Assembly: GCA_032690845.1 (NCBI GenBank)
Contig: CM064417.1
Span: 26,113,833 to 26,177,832, forward strand
Length of the DNA: 64,000 nt
Reading direction: 5' to 3'
Source: Eleusine coracana subsp. coracana
Taxonomy: Eukaryota; Streptophyta; Magnoliopsida; Poales; Poaceae
This document shows, one piece after another, positions 36,567 to 47,614 of the stretch. The position numbers and the translations under genes were made by a program. The number at the start of each line of letters is the position of its first letter. Position 1 is the first letter of the stretch. The notes under the pieces were generated by a model that was not told where the DNA came from, searched no databases, and worked only from the letters and a program-made list of their open reading frames with translations.

Positions 36567-38202
36567 TGTAAGGACCGAAGGCGTACCGAGAGGGGGGATG
36601 AATCAGTAAGCCAACCACGAATCTGAATACTTCAATTCACACCACTAGAACCTAGCAATCATTGTACCTAATAATACTAGTAGGCCAAGACCCTACACAT
36701 GCTACTGTTCATGAGGAAAGCAAGCGCGGAAGCCAAACACACTAGCCTATGCAAGCCACAATTCAACCTAGTTACAAGAGCACACAATTGCGGAATAGTA
36801 AAGAGGGGGTCAAGGAATGCTCATGATTTTTTTCCGAGGTCTCGGAAGGATGGCACCTTTCCCTAATCCTCATTGGACCACTCCCACCGGAGTGCCGGTC
36901 CCTCCTGCCACCAATATGGAGTTCTCGCCCACGAGCCCATAATCACTCCCGGAGTAAAGACACGGTGCGCGTCAGCGCTGCCACCAAGGCACAAGATCGT
37001 CTCCCTCGAGAACTTGCCAGACTCCCCGAGCCAACACGGGCGCTCACTAGCGATGCCCCTTTCACCGGCGGACTCAAACCATGTACCAACGTGTAACAAC
37101 CCTCACAACCAATCACGATATGCTCGATCATCGACACCTAACCGGTCTAGGTCTCACCATAGACCAAGAGTAACAACCTAGATCATACCCTCAAGGACAC
37201 CCTAGCCTTAGATGTGCATCAATGCTCAAGTTACTCTCACTAGCACTCTCAAGATATGCAATATCCCCTCCTAGTGCTCTCCTCTTTTCCTCTTGGGTTT
37301 CACCAAATGCTCCAAGCAATTCCACTGGCCAAGAGTGGTCTCCAAAACCCCAGCAACAAAGTTATATAGGCTTCCAACCTCCCACTAGTCATTGCTCCAC
37401 AAAATCAACTCCCTGGACTCCATTGACCGCACTGTCCGGTCATTATCAGACCGGACCGTCCAGTCTCTCTAAAACGGCTCCCATAGTCGTTGGCTGCTCT
37501 ATCCAGATGATCTCCTCGTACTAACTAGACCGTCCGGTTAGACTCTCTCTCCATTCCAGAGAGCATCATCTTTTGCACTTCCCTGTCCCGAGCAACCTCC
37601 ATACAGACCGGACCGTCCGGTCTCTATAGGTCTTCGCGCTGACAGACTTCCTCGTAGACTTCTCTCTGGTCTCCTAGTGACCGTAAAGTCCGATCACCTC
37701 TGACCCCTCTATCCGGTCACTACGTCCAGAAGCTGAAACTCCTCGACCTCACTTGACTTCTTTTTCCGGCTTCTCCGAACAGCTTCTGGGCTTCTCCACT
37801 GTCATCTAGTGCCTGTGATTTCACTAAGCATCCATGCACATCACCAACTAGTGTGACTTAAGAGACATGACCTAGACCCCCTACATAATTCGGTTTTTCC
37901 TATGGACTCAAAGCCCTAATAACTAGACAAGTGTTCCCAACACTTGCTCTATAGCTTGTCCTTAGCTTCGATCCATCTCCATCAACTCTTGGACTCCATC
38001 AAGGTTACAAGCCTCCATGCTTGTGGTCATTGTCATCAATTGTCAAGGCAACCATCATCCATATGATTTATAGTAGAGTTTAGAGATGATTCCTGCATAG
38101 ACAACACTCATGTAGATATTAGCCCATAATTTCATAGTTGTTATCTATCACCAAAATATTCATACCTTGGGGATCCAATCATCAATGGTCATGAAGCTTA
38201 CA
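36567..38202 (-). repeat. 5' LTR (in element orientation) of the SIRE-like element
   Basis: This LTR begins next to the primer binding site. It shares the TGTAAGGACCG and GCTTACA ends, the TATATAA box (near 37360, minus strand) and the CCGGACCGTCCGG palindrome array (about 37430-37720) with its partner at 31535-33193. Small indels and substitutions distinguish the two. Confidence 0.9.
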
Positions 38203-39254
38203 ATGTTGCCCGCAGGCATTGACGTTAGAATCCCCCGAACAACTCTCCGACTCGCTCAGAGGCTCGGGGGCTACTGTCGGGGGTCAAAACCGGAGGTGCT
38301 ATGTGACACCACTTAGGGACCTGCTGACGCTTGAGATAAATAGGTCTGCCGAAGCACTACCGAGGTGGCATCAGCGTGGCCCCCATGAAGGGGATCTCCG
38401 TACTGACCGAGTCTCGGGAGCTAGACCACACTACCCCCGGCCCGCTCAACCCTCCAGGGGTCGAAAGTTGGTTGTGCTCCGCTCGACCCACCGAGGGTCG
38501 AGAGCCAGCTACGTCTCGCTCGACCCCTCGAGGGGTCGAGATGGCACCCACCCGTCCATAAAGGCCCGGACGCGCCTCACCTCGCCCAGTTCTAACCAAC
38601 CCGCCATTCGCCCCGCTCAAAATGCCCTGGGGATAAGGATGACAGGCCCATCTCTATAAGGACTAGGACAATGCAAGCGGGGACAGAACCGATGAATAGG
38701 CTCTGCCCCTGCCAACCCTTATTGAGCAGGACCCGTCCCTCTGACGGGACGGGTCCCTACTCTTAGGAGGCCCGGACAAGCACAACTCGACGTCTCGACC
38801 CCTGACGAGGGGGTCGAGCGGGGCAGCAGTCAACAACCGCCAACCATCCCAACTTGAATGTCGTACTGAGCATGCTTCCATAGTATGAAGGGGTCAAATC
38901 CCTCTGAGCACCTGCTCCTCTCATCATTGCCCGCGCGGCAAGGTGCCCCACATCGCTCTCACCCGATGACATCCTCAACAGTGGCTAAGCAGGATGACCT
39001 GATGGATAGGCGGATTGGACTTCGCCTGAGTGGTCCAACACTGTCCATATTGTGTCACCCCTGTTTAGCGGGACACGCCTTCTACAGGAACACGGGGGTT
39101 CGACTCATCGGCGGAATACGGGGGTACGCCTCTGTACAACATCGACTGATACAAAGATCGAGACTGTGAGACCTGCACGAGTTGAAGACCTCGCCACCAA
39201 CCGGAGTCCACGCCGCCTTCCGCACGTTCTCCTCAACTCCTTGTATAGACATTA

Positions 39255-39286
<32 letters not shown>

Positions 39287-39581
39287 AACCTGGGCCAACC
39301 CCTTGAGATATAAAAGGGAGGCCTTCTTCTTTTTCTAAAGAGAGGCATAGGAAACACACACTCACGCATTCATAAAAAGACCTGAGACTTGGAGACTCCT
39401 CCTCTCTCACCATGGTTGTACTCCTTCTCAAGTGCGAGTAACACGAGCAGACCCAAAAACTGGACGTAAGGGATTCCTCCGAACTAGTATAATCTCCGTG
39501 TCCTCTTGCATTGCCATCACTGAACTTGGAACGCGCATCCCCTAGAACAAATTCTACTAGCCGGTAATCTAAACATCGACA
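38203..39581 (+). mobile_element. Right end of the outer gypsy-type element with its 3' LTR
   Basis: The internal tail ends with a purine-rich tract (GGCTCGGGGGCTAC, to 38274). The LTR then runs from TGTCGGGGGTC (38275) to CATCGACA (39581), so it has TGTCG...CGACA inverted ends and is 1307 bp long. A TATA box (GATATAAAAGGG) lies near 39306. Several GGGTCGAG/CTCGACCC palindromic blocks lie between about 38450 and 38830. LTRs starting TGTCGGGG after a CTCGGGGGCTAC tract are typical of grass gypsy elements, which is a knowledge-based call. No matching 5' LTR is in the window. Confidence 0.78.
39254..39285. repeat. CT/GT microsatellite in the gypsy 3' LTR
   Basis: A (CT)n run passes directly into a (GT)n run just upstream of the LTR TATA box. 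Confidence 0.9.
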
Positions 39582-40947
39582 GCATTCTTCGGATCGATCG
39601 GTTCAGACATGATTGTAGTTAGGTTGTTCTTGATTGTCTCACCGAGCGTGCCAAAAAGCGTGTTGACTCAAAAATCACACACGCACGACCGGGGAGATCT
39701 GCTTAACTCCAGAGCAAGCCCAATATGAAACCGAGGCATGCCAATCAATTTTTCCTGCAAATCGATAAAGAAAACAAACGGTCAAATTTCCTGAGTCATC
39801 GACCCCTAGACAGGCCGATGAAAAGCCGATAGTCACTATGAGTGAAAACAAGTTGATGATTATTAAATGTAATTAATGAAGTGAATCTACTCGACTGATT
39901 ATATCGGCTTATCAGCAAACTTTAATAAATAACATATAAATATCACAAGAAAAGTGTCGATAAACACTAAGTCGATAGATCTGGTAGCAGTTATTGCAAA
40001 TAAGCCTCGTCGACACAGATCTAAATGTTCGATCGATAGGGTGAAGTCGATAGATCTGATAGATGGTATTGTAAATATGCCTTATTTAAATAGATCTAAA
40101 TCACCTAAATCAGGGGTCTAATAAACTATCAAATAGATCAAAAATCTAAGTAAAGCATAGTAAAGTCGATCAAACCGTGATAACATATCGGATAAACGCT
40201 CCGACACAACTATATCGACTCTGCCTATAACCAAACCAAACCCAGTTCTATCGACTTAGCAAGAGGTCAAAAGTTGATGCTGCCTTACTGGTCCAAGCAG
40301 GTCGAATTTAATCAAGACAGTACTTATGATGAAGCTAATAGAACTAGATTTAACCCAATCATAGGCAAAATCAATAAAATGACTCAAATAACAGATCTAA
40401 ATCAAATCTATAAAATCTACTAATAACTGCAATAGATCAGACTCAACCAAGGCAGTATTGTAGCAAAAAAGTTGATAAGATAAACAAGAAGTAGATCTAA
40501 TTATGGCAATCACAAAGAATGCAACTAGGATATAAAATTAATAAGAAAGTACTAGTCGAAGTCGATAAGATTACCGAAAGTGATGAATCAAAGCCTCTCA
40601 CCGAGATTGAGCTGATGTAGCCCGCTCGAGACGAAAATTCATCGAAAAGGAAAAGGGTGGTGATACGTCGAGTTGTATTGAATGTGTGTTATTTGTTGCA
40701 TAAACCCTATTACATATTTATAACACCGTGCAAGGGGTCCTATCCCGAGTCGACTAGGACCCATTGACTTCCTAATCAAACTGACTAGATATTATTCCAA
40801 AAACCGAATCTATCAAAAATAAAAAATAATAAATAAACCCTAACAGTCCACTTTACAAGCCTCGGTTGTTTGGCTTCCATCCCTTACTACCAATTTTGCA
40901 TTTCTGGTCGCTGATAGCTAGGCCCTGTCAAAATTTTGGTGCCAACA
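39582..40947 (-). mobile_element. LTR and start of the internal region of a minus-strand LTR element
   Basis: On the minus strand a segment starts TGTTGGCACCAAAATTTTGA at 40947 and ends GAGTCAACA at 39661. It is 1287 bp long with TGTTG...CAACA inverted ends and a TATAAATA motif near 40720. The next bases, TTTTTGGCACGCTCGGTGAG, resemble the sequence that follows the 5' LTR in some grass gypsy elements. The gypsy 3' LTR ending at 39581 abuts this internal stub, which suggests that the plus-strand gypsy inserted there. No second LTR or coding part is visible, so the family assignment is an inference. Confidence 0.55.
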
Positions 40948-40989
40948 GCAGGTAGATAATTGAGTAAGTTTAAGCGGTGGGTTAGGGAC

Positions 40990-42579
40990 TGAAAGTGCAT
41001 CTTGGGTCCTAGTTTTGTTTTGGTTGATTGACGTTAATACAATTAAATTTATACTAATATTTTTCAATGAGTATGTGGGTAGATGACTATTTCAAAATGA
41101 TGAATGAAATACATTGAAAAGAAAAAGAGAAAAAGAAGATGGTCATTGATTGCATTGTTGAAAGTCAAAAATGCAATCAAGATTGAATAACATGAACTTT
41201 TTATTTTTATCTTGAGTGTACAAATGTCAAACCATCAAGAGGGGTGTATATTTCAAGTTTTTGTAAAGTAAAATGCTCAAAATTCAAAATTAATGTTTGT
41301 TTCCGAACTCTTTGTTTCTACTTTATCGGTAGTGTCGTTCTATCGATACAAAGAGCATTTCCTCTTCTGGCTCCGGTTGTTACTGATCGGCAATGTTGCT
41401 CGGTTGATCAGCAGTGCCGGTCAATCTATACAGAGAGCATTTTCTCTCGGGCTCTCTGTACATGTTGATGCTAATCGACAGTGTCAATCACCTTACCAGC
41501 AGTGTTGGTTAGCGTCTTCCAAACACCAAGTTTCTCGGTCTCTTTGTGCTTACTTTGTCGGCACGGCCGATGCCTTGATTAATAGTGTTGATCCATCCAT
41601 TCTAGAGGTTGTTTTTGTTGCTCTGTCTGGCTCACGACAAACCTCTACAGTGCCCTGAACCTTGTTAGAAACCCTATCGGTAGTGTCGATGGTTCCATCG
41701 GTAGTGCCGGTGCGGGGTGTCCAGACACAGCAATGGCTCTTTTTAGAACCATAGTATTTAAGCCCCAACCTTCACTTTAGGAAAACTCTCTCCGACACAA
41801 AATCAGAACACACTTTTGAGCTTCACTCTTCTCACTCTCCCTCTCCAAGTCAAAGCTTCATTCCTAGGGTTTGAGTGAGAACTTTTTGATTGAGAGCATC
41901 CATTCCACTCTTAAGAATTCAACTTCGTCAAGCTTGTGATTTGCACTTATTACTTTTAGGGCTTTGCTCCTAGACGGTTAGCAGTGTACGTAGAGCTCCC
42001 AACTTATGTGGTGACGCCTCAGAAAGTTTGTATCACTCATCCCGCAAGGGATTTGCTAGTAAAAAAACTCGAGGTCGATCTTTATGGTCGCTTGAGTGAG
42101 AATAAGTTTGAAAGAAATCTGGTCCTTTGTGGACTTCTCAATGGAGAAGTAATCTGGTCCTTTGTGGACTTCTCAACGGAGAAGTAGAGCCCTTTATGAG
42201 CTTGAACTTCGGGAATAAATTCATGTCTCTCTTTACTACTTATTGTTATTTATTCATGTTCTAGAGTTTGCACTTGTTCTAGCTTTTAAATTGCCTAATC
42301 TACTTATGTTGCCTTTACTAATTGTTTCTAACTTGTTAGGGTGTTTAGTTTTATCTATTGTTGTCTTTCCATTCAAGTAAATTATTATAGAACTGCTTAA
42401 ATTTATTTTTTTTCATATTTCTCTTGCTATTATCAGCACTATCTTTCTGTTCATCGGCAGTGGCCATCGGCACTATTGATCATCCTGGTCGGCACTGTCG
42501 ATCGACTTACATATTTTGGTACGTCTAATTTGTAGGAATTTTTAGAATCACATATTCATCCCCCTCTAGGTAACTTTTA
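40990..42579 (+). mobile_element. Solo LTR of a copia-type element with 5-bp target duplication
   Basis: The LTR starts TGAAAGTGCATCTTGGGTCC and ends CCCCCTCTAGGTAACTTTTA. GGGAC lies immediately before (40985-40989) and after it (42580-42584). There is no internal region or partner LTR, so this is a solo LTR from recombination between two LTRs. A likely TATA box (TATTTAAG) lies near 41755. Like the copia LTRs upstream, it holds several CGGCACTGTCGATCG / CGGTAGTGTCGATGG motifs (41320-41720 and about 42460-42510). The last base pair is TA instead of the expected CA. Confidence 0.85.
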
Positions 42580-42877
42580 GGGACTCCTACCACTAAGAGA
42601 TGTTAAGAATTTGTGACATTGTTTTACACTTTGGTCAGAAGGTTGACCTTTCTTTTGATCCAAGGGCCGATGGGTGAGAGGTGGCTGAGATAATAAAGTG
42701 TAGATAGAGATAGTGGGTAAATGAATTCCTGGTATATCTAAAATGGATAAAGTTTAATATTTATAGTGTTCTGAACATATGAGTTCAACATTTTCTTCAA
42801 AAGTTTCATATCGATTGGATTATTTTTCTCTGTGATTTTGCACCTTTTCCCATCGAGTTAGATTATGAATCAATTCT

Positions 42878-43051
42878 TGGGCCTAAGGCCTTCTGCACCC
42901 TGTATTATTAATGGGCCACGTGATGGATCTTGTGGGCCGTCCGATTCGAAAGCTCTGGTAACTCCTAGGCCGTCCTGGGTTCACCTGCGCATTCGCCGCC
43001 TCTCCTTTCCCAAAACCTTCCGAAGCGGCCGGAGCGAGGGAACGAAACCCT
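42878..43051 (+). promoter_or_regulatory. CCT2 promoter elements: site II, G-box, telo-box-like
   Basis: Three TGGGCC site II elements lie at 42878-42883, 42912-42917 and 42933-42938. The second overlaps a CACGTG G-box at 42917-42922. An AAACCCT telo-box-like motif lies at 43045-43051, just upstream of or inside the 5' UTR. Site II elements bound by TCP factors together with telo-boxes are typical of plant housekeeping and growth-linked promoters, which fits a chaperonin gene. The stretch from the solo LTR (42585) to here holds nothing else I can recognise. Confidence 0.7.
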
Positions 43052-43257
43052 GATCTACTTACGCCGCCGCCACTGCCAACGCCGCCGCAGCCGCCACTGC
43101 CCGCAACCCGGCAATCCCATCTATAACTCTTCACGGTAAGCGCCATCCTTCCAGACGGCTCTACCACCTCACGGCGCTGCTGTTTTCGCTCGCTTGGATT
43201 TGTCCGCCCGGGCCTCGTTTGACGTTTTCCACACTCCCTTGGCTCTTCTTCGTGCAG

Positions 43258-46200
43258 ATGGAGCGGGTGCTCAAGGATGACGCCGTCGAGGAGAAGGGTG
43301 AGCGCGCTCGGATGGTGAGGCTTCGATACTTCCTCTGATCCGCTTAGTTTCTGTGTCTGGGCTAGGTTTTCGTCGGTTGCTCTCAGAGGTAGTTTTGTGA
43401 GCAGTGCACATATACCTGGTAGTGTCAGCTCTTAGTAGGATCTGTTACTTGCTGCGGCCTATTCTATGCTTTGCTGATGCGCGATTTGTTTTGTTACATT
43501 TCAGCGTTTCTTTCCTCTCTGGAAAAATAATTGTTCCCTTTTGCTTATTTGTGTCACCGCTCACCGAACTCCCTCCCTTTCGATTCTTTGTTTTCAACTT
43601 GCTTTTGACATTCTATTGCCCCGTTCATTTTGTGATCTACTAGTGCTTCACGCACTGTACGCCAAAATGTGAAAAAACAAACGGATGGATTTCACTTGCA
43701 GTGCTCTACATGAGTTATTTGCATGTGCAAAAGTAAACTTAATAATTTATTGAAGAAAGTTCTAAAAGATGCTAATGTTTGGTCGTATATCAATTGAGTG
43801 GGCTAATGAGGCCATTCGACCATTGCCACAAGGAATGAGGGCAGACGTGTAGCTTCACACTTCAGTGCCCCATGTGCTGTTAAATATCAATTTGGTATCA
43901 GCCATATTAATATATTTTTTGTGTGTGAGTACTGTGAATAAATAAAATGTGAATAAACAAACTTCTGATGAAGTTCAATGAATGGATTTTGCTTGCCTTG
44001 CTCTACATGACTTCTTTGCATGTGTGAAAGTATAAACTTAAAAAATCATTGAACAAAGCTTTAAGAGATGCTAATGTTTGGTCGTATATCAATTGAGTAG
44101 GCTAATGAGGCCATTCAACCATTGCCACATGGGATAAAAGGGGCAGATGTATAGCTTCACACGTCAGTGCCTCATGTGCTGTTAAATATCAATTTCGTAT
44201 CAGCCGTATTAATATATTTTTTGTGTTTGAGTATTGGGCAACAAAAGATGTGCTAATCCTAATTGCACACTCTCTGCATAAATTAGAAAAACCTTTGTGT
44301 TGGTTGATAAAGCTTTCCATTTTGACCCTTGGACCTTTTACATTTTGTAATTCTCATATACCTCTGGCCTATTTGATGTGATCTTTTAGGCATCCTTTAT
44401 TGGTGCCATGGCAATTGCAGATTTGGTCAAGACCACATTAGGACCAAAAGGAATGGTATGTTTCTGAATTCTGATATCTGTTAGGGAAATTCTTTCCCTT
44501 ATGATTCAAGTGATGGAAATCATTCACTTGTTCCTTTTGGATTTTTTGCTTTGGGAGATTTTACAAATGCCTCATTTATGTTCAGGACAAAATCCTCCAG
44601 TCCACGGGAAGAGGCCGTAATGTTACTGTTACAAATGATGGGGCAACCATTTTAAAGTCTCTTCACATTGACAATCCTGCTGCAAAGGTCCTTGTTGGTA
44701 TCCTTTTTTCTGATTGACAATACTGGTAATTATGCAAAGATGACTCATAATTGCAACAAGGAACCACAATTGAATTTATAATTTCACTTGATCTTATATC
44801 TTAACGTTACCTCATTTGATCTATATATTGTTCATATATGTTTCTGTTGCAAAGAATTGTTAGTCCTTAATGACTGTTAGACATATCAAAAGTTCAAGAT
44901 GATGAAGTTGGTGATGGGACAACTTCTGTCGTTGTTTTGGCCGGAGAACTCTTGAGGGAGGCTGAGAAGTTGGTTAACATGAAAATTCATCCAATGACTA
45001 TTATTGCAGGTAATTCTCATTGTTTGAGGACAAAAATACTTCCAGGCAAACAATAAGTATAAACACAATTCATTTCATATGACATCCCTAACACTGGAAG
45101 CTGGGATAGCTAAAGTATTGGTTGGTACATGTGAATTTATCATGCTTTTGCACTGAGGCAGATGAGTTCTAACCCTGGATTTTGTGTTAAGCATCAGAGT
45201 TGTGCAGTATAACTATTAGAAGTCAGTTTCTTTTCTAAAAAAAATAGCGTGTCATTTCAGCTGGAGAAAAGAAAGTATGGTAGTTCATCATTTGAACAGC
45301 GATGATGATTTTTCCTAGTTTTCATTTGTAGTTTCATTTGATTGCCTGGTTTATATTGCGGAACACTTTCCTCACCGCCATCAAAGTTGCAGGTATTTCT
45401 GTGGTTTCATCACATCTCTAATGATTAACCTTCTCACTAATGGATAGGTTACAGAATGGCTGCTGAGTGTGCTAGAAATGCTTTGTTACAGAAGACCATG
45501 GACAACAAAGAAAACATAGGTGAATTTTCTTACTCTTTATGTAGTTAAGTTTATCTTTCTTGTTATGCTAAAATTCTTGCTGTCTGAGATAGTGCAATAC
45601 TTTTTTTTTGCAAGTTCAACTTGGCTCCCCCCCCCCCCCCCCCCCCCAACATGGATAATTGAGATAGTCGTGGTAGGCATCTCTAATTCTCCATGTTAAT
45701 GGGGAAAAAAAAGGCTTTATTGTTGTTGTGTATGGATAATTAATTGGAGATGTATTATTTTTTCTTGTGAAACTCACTTCAAAGCTTATTTACAAATATT
45801 GACATATAACACAAATGATGTGATGTCATTGTATTCATGTTCACTTCTTACATGTAATGTTTTGTTTCAAGAATCTGGCATCTATCTTCTGATTCTAATA
45901 TGACTTCTTGGGTGTTGCAGACAAATTCAGATCAGATCTCATGAATATTGCTATGACTACCCTCAGTTCAAAAATTCTTTCCCAGGACAAGGAGTACTTT
46001 GCTGAACTTGCAGTTGATGCTGTTTTAAGGCTTAAGGTTTCCAAATTCTCATCAGATTTCTGTTATTTATAGTTAGGTGTCGGAAGTCTTGTTCGTGGAT
46101 ATTTTGTCATTCTGTTGTATAATGATGTTAGAATACTGATTTATATGCATGTCTATGGCAGGGTAGCACCAACTTGGAAGCCATTCAAATTCTGAAGAAA

Positions 46201-47614
46201 CCTGGTGGATCTCTTAAAGATTCATTTTTGGATGAAGGGTATGCTCTTTCAGTGTCATGGAAACCCCTCTTTTTTCTCATTATTCAATGGCCTTTAATCT
46301 GTTAGCTGCTAGCCAGTAGTTTCTTTCTAAGTAATTCATCAATTAACACCACATGCTGCTATTTGATCGCTGAGTATACTTGCAAACAGTTATGTACTTG
46401 CTCCACTTTTGACCAGACACAACCAGGACATACATACACTATTCTGTTCTCACTATCTGATTTCTGTAACCTAGGTTCATTCTTGACAAGAAAATTGGCA
46501 TTGGGCAGCCTAAGAGAATTGAGAATGCGAAAATTTTGGTTGCCAACACTGCTATGGACACAGATAAAGTTAAAATCTATGGTGCACGTGTCCGAGTAGA
46601 CTCGATGGCTAAAGTTGCTGAAATCGAAGCTGCTGAAAAACAGAAAATGAGGGAGAAAGTTCAAAAGATCATTGGTCATGGAATCAACTGTTTTGTCAAC
46701 AGGCAGCTAATCTATAATTTTCCAGAGGAACTTTTTGCTGATGCCGGCATACTTGCAATTGAGCATGCTGACTTTGAGGGCATTGAACGGCTAGCTCTTG
46801 TCACTGGTGGTGAGATTGCATCAACATTTGACAATCCAGAGTCTGTTAAGCTTGGGCACTGCAAGGTCATTGAAGAAATTATGATTGGGGAGGACAAGCT
46901 GATTCATTTCTCTGGTGTTGAGATGGGACAGGCTTGTACCATTGTATTGAGGGGAGCAAGGTATGCATTTATTTTTCTAGTTTCTGACCGTGTCAGGTTT
47001 GTGTTATTTTTTTTGCATTTTGATTTGTACAATATTGAATTGAATATGTATGCTTTTGTTGTCTGCAGTGAGCATGTGCTTGACGAGGCTGAGAGGTCCT
47101 TGCATGATGCCTTATGTGTGCTGTCACAAACAGTAAATGATACTCGGGTAGTGTTTGGGGGTGGATGGCCTGAGATGGTGATGGCTAAAGAAGTGGATGA
47201 GCTTGCAAGGAAGACGCCTGGGAAGAAATCCCATGCTATTGATGCTTTCTCACGTGCTCTGCAAGCCATCCCGACGATCATTGCTGATAATGCTGGCCTT
47301 GATAGTGCTGAGCTGATCTCTCAGCTCCGAGCTGAGCATCACAAGGAGAATAGCGTTGCTGGGATAGATGTCATCAGTGGCAGTGTAAGTTCACAGATGC
47401 ATCAAAACCATTATTATCTCATTAAATTATGCAGCATCTGAAACTTGTCATATTGTTTGATGCACAGGTTGGGGACATGCAAAAGCGGGGGATTTCGGAG
47501 TCATTCAAGGTGAAGCAAGCCATCCTTCTGTCTGCGACAGAGGCCGCAGAGATGATTCTGAGGGTGGATGAGATCATTACCTGTGCCCCACGCCAAAGAG
47601 AGGACAGGATGTAA
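43258..47614 (+). CDS. CCT2: T-complex protein 1 subunit beta (TRiC/CCT chaperonin)
   Basis: This is the beta subunit of the eightfold hetero-oligomeric cytosolic chaperonin that folds actin, tubulin and other proteins using ATP. Coding exons: 43258-43314, 44390-44455, 44586-44697, 44881-45009, 45448-45519, 45921-46036, 46162-46238, 46475-46960, 47069-47384, 47468-47614. They join in frame to 525 aa, the usual length for plant CCT2. A likely 5' UTR exon ends at the GT at 43136, so ATG 43258 directly follows an intron acceptor. ATPase motifs visible are LGPKGMDK (about 36-43), NDGATI (58-63) and GDGTT (89-93). The protein ends DEIITCAPRQREDRM, like other plant CCT2. All boundaries use GT/AG. 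No frameshift or stop is seen, so the gene looks functional. I am confident of the beta subunit rather than another CCT subunit, from IYGARVRVDS, EHADFEGIERLALVTGGEI and ALCVLSQTV. Confidence 0.96.
43664..44237 (+). repeat. Tandem duplication of about 280-300 bp in CCT2 intron 2
   Basis: Copy 1 (about 43664-43935) and copy 2 (about 43944-44237) share AAAATGTGAA, then GATGCTAATGTTTGGTCGTA, AGGCCATTC and TCAGTGCC, and end at AATATATTTTTTGTGT. They differ by scattered substitutions and small indels, so the duplication is not recent. It lies in noncoding intron sequence downstream of coding exon 1. Confidence 0.9.
45627..45647 (+). repeat. Poly-C tract in a CCT2 intron
   Basis: A run of 21 C lies in the intron between 45519 and 45921. 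It is length-unstable sequence and a likely place for sequencing error. It has no coding effect. Confidence 0.9.

Larger units (their letters stand above)
31535..38202 (-). mobile_element. SIRE-like Ty1/copia retrotransposon, minus strand, gag-only
   Basis: Two LTRs in direct orientation (31535-33193 and 36567-38202) both begin TGTAAGGACCGAAGGCG and end GAAGCTTACA. On the minus strand the order is LTR (38202-36567), primer binding site, gag (36513-34367), a noncoding region and LTR (33193-31535). No protease, integrase, reverse transcriptase or RNase H sequence is visible in the 3.4 kb between the LTRs. The flanks GTGTT (31530-31534) and ATGTT (38203-38207) form a 4 of 5 target duplication. 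The element therefore inserted as a unit into the gypsy remnant. It is either a non-autonomous element or lost pol after insertion. Confidence 0.92.

Noticed and set aside
46536..47441. One continuous 301-codon protein in CCT2
   Set aside because: It runs through the 46961-47068 intron, whose translation interrupts a conserved CCT2 segment. The GT/AG sites restore the family sequence.
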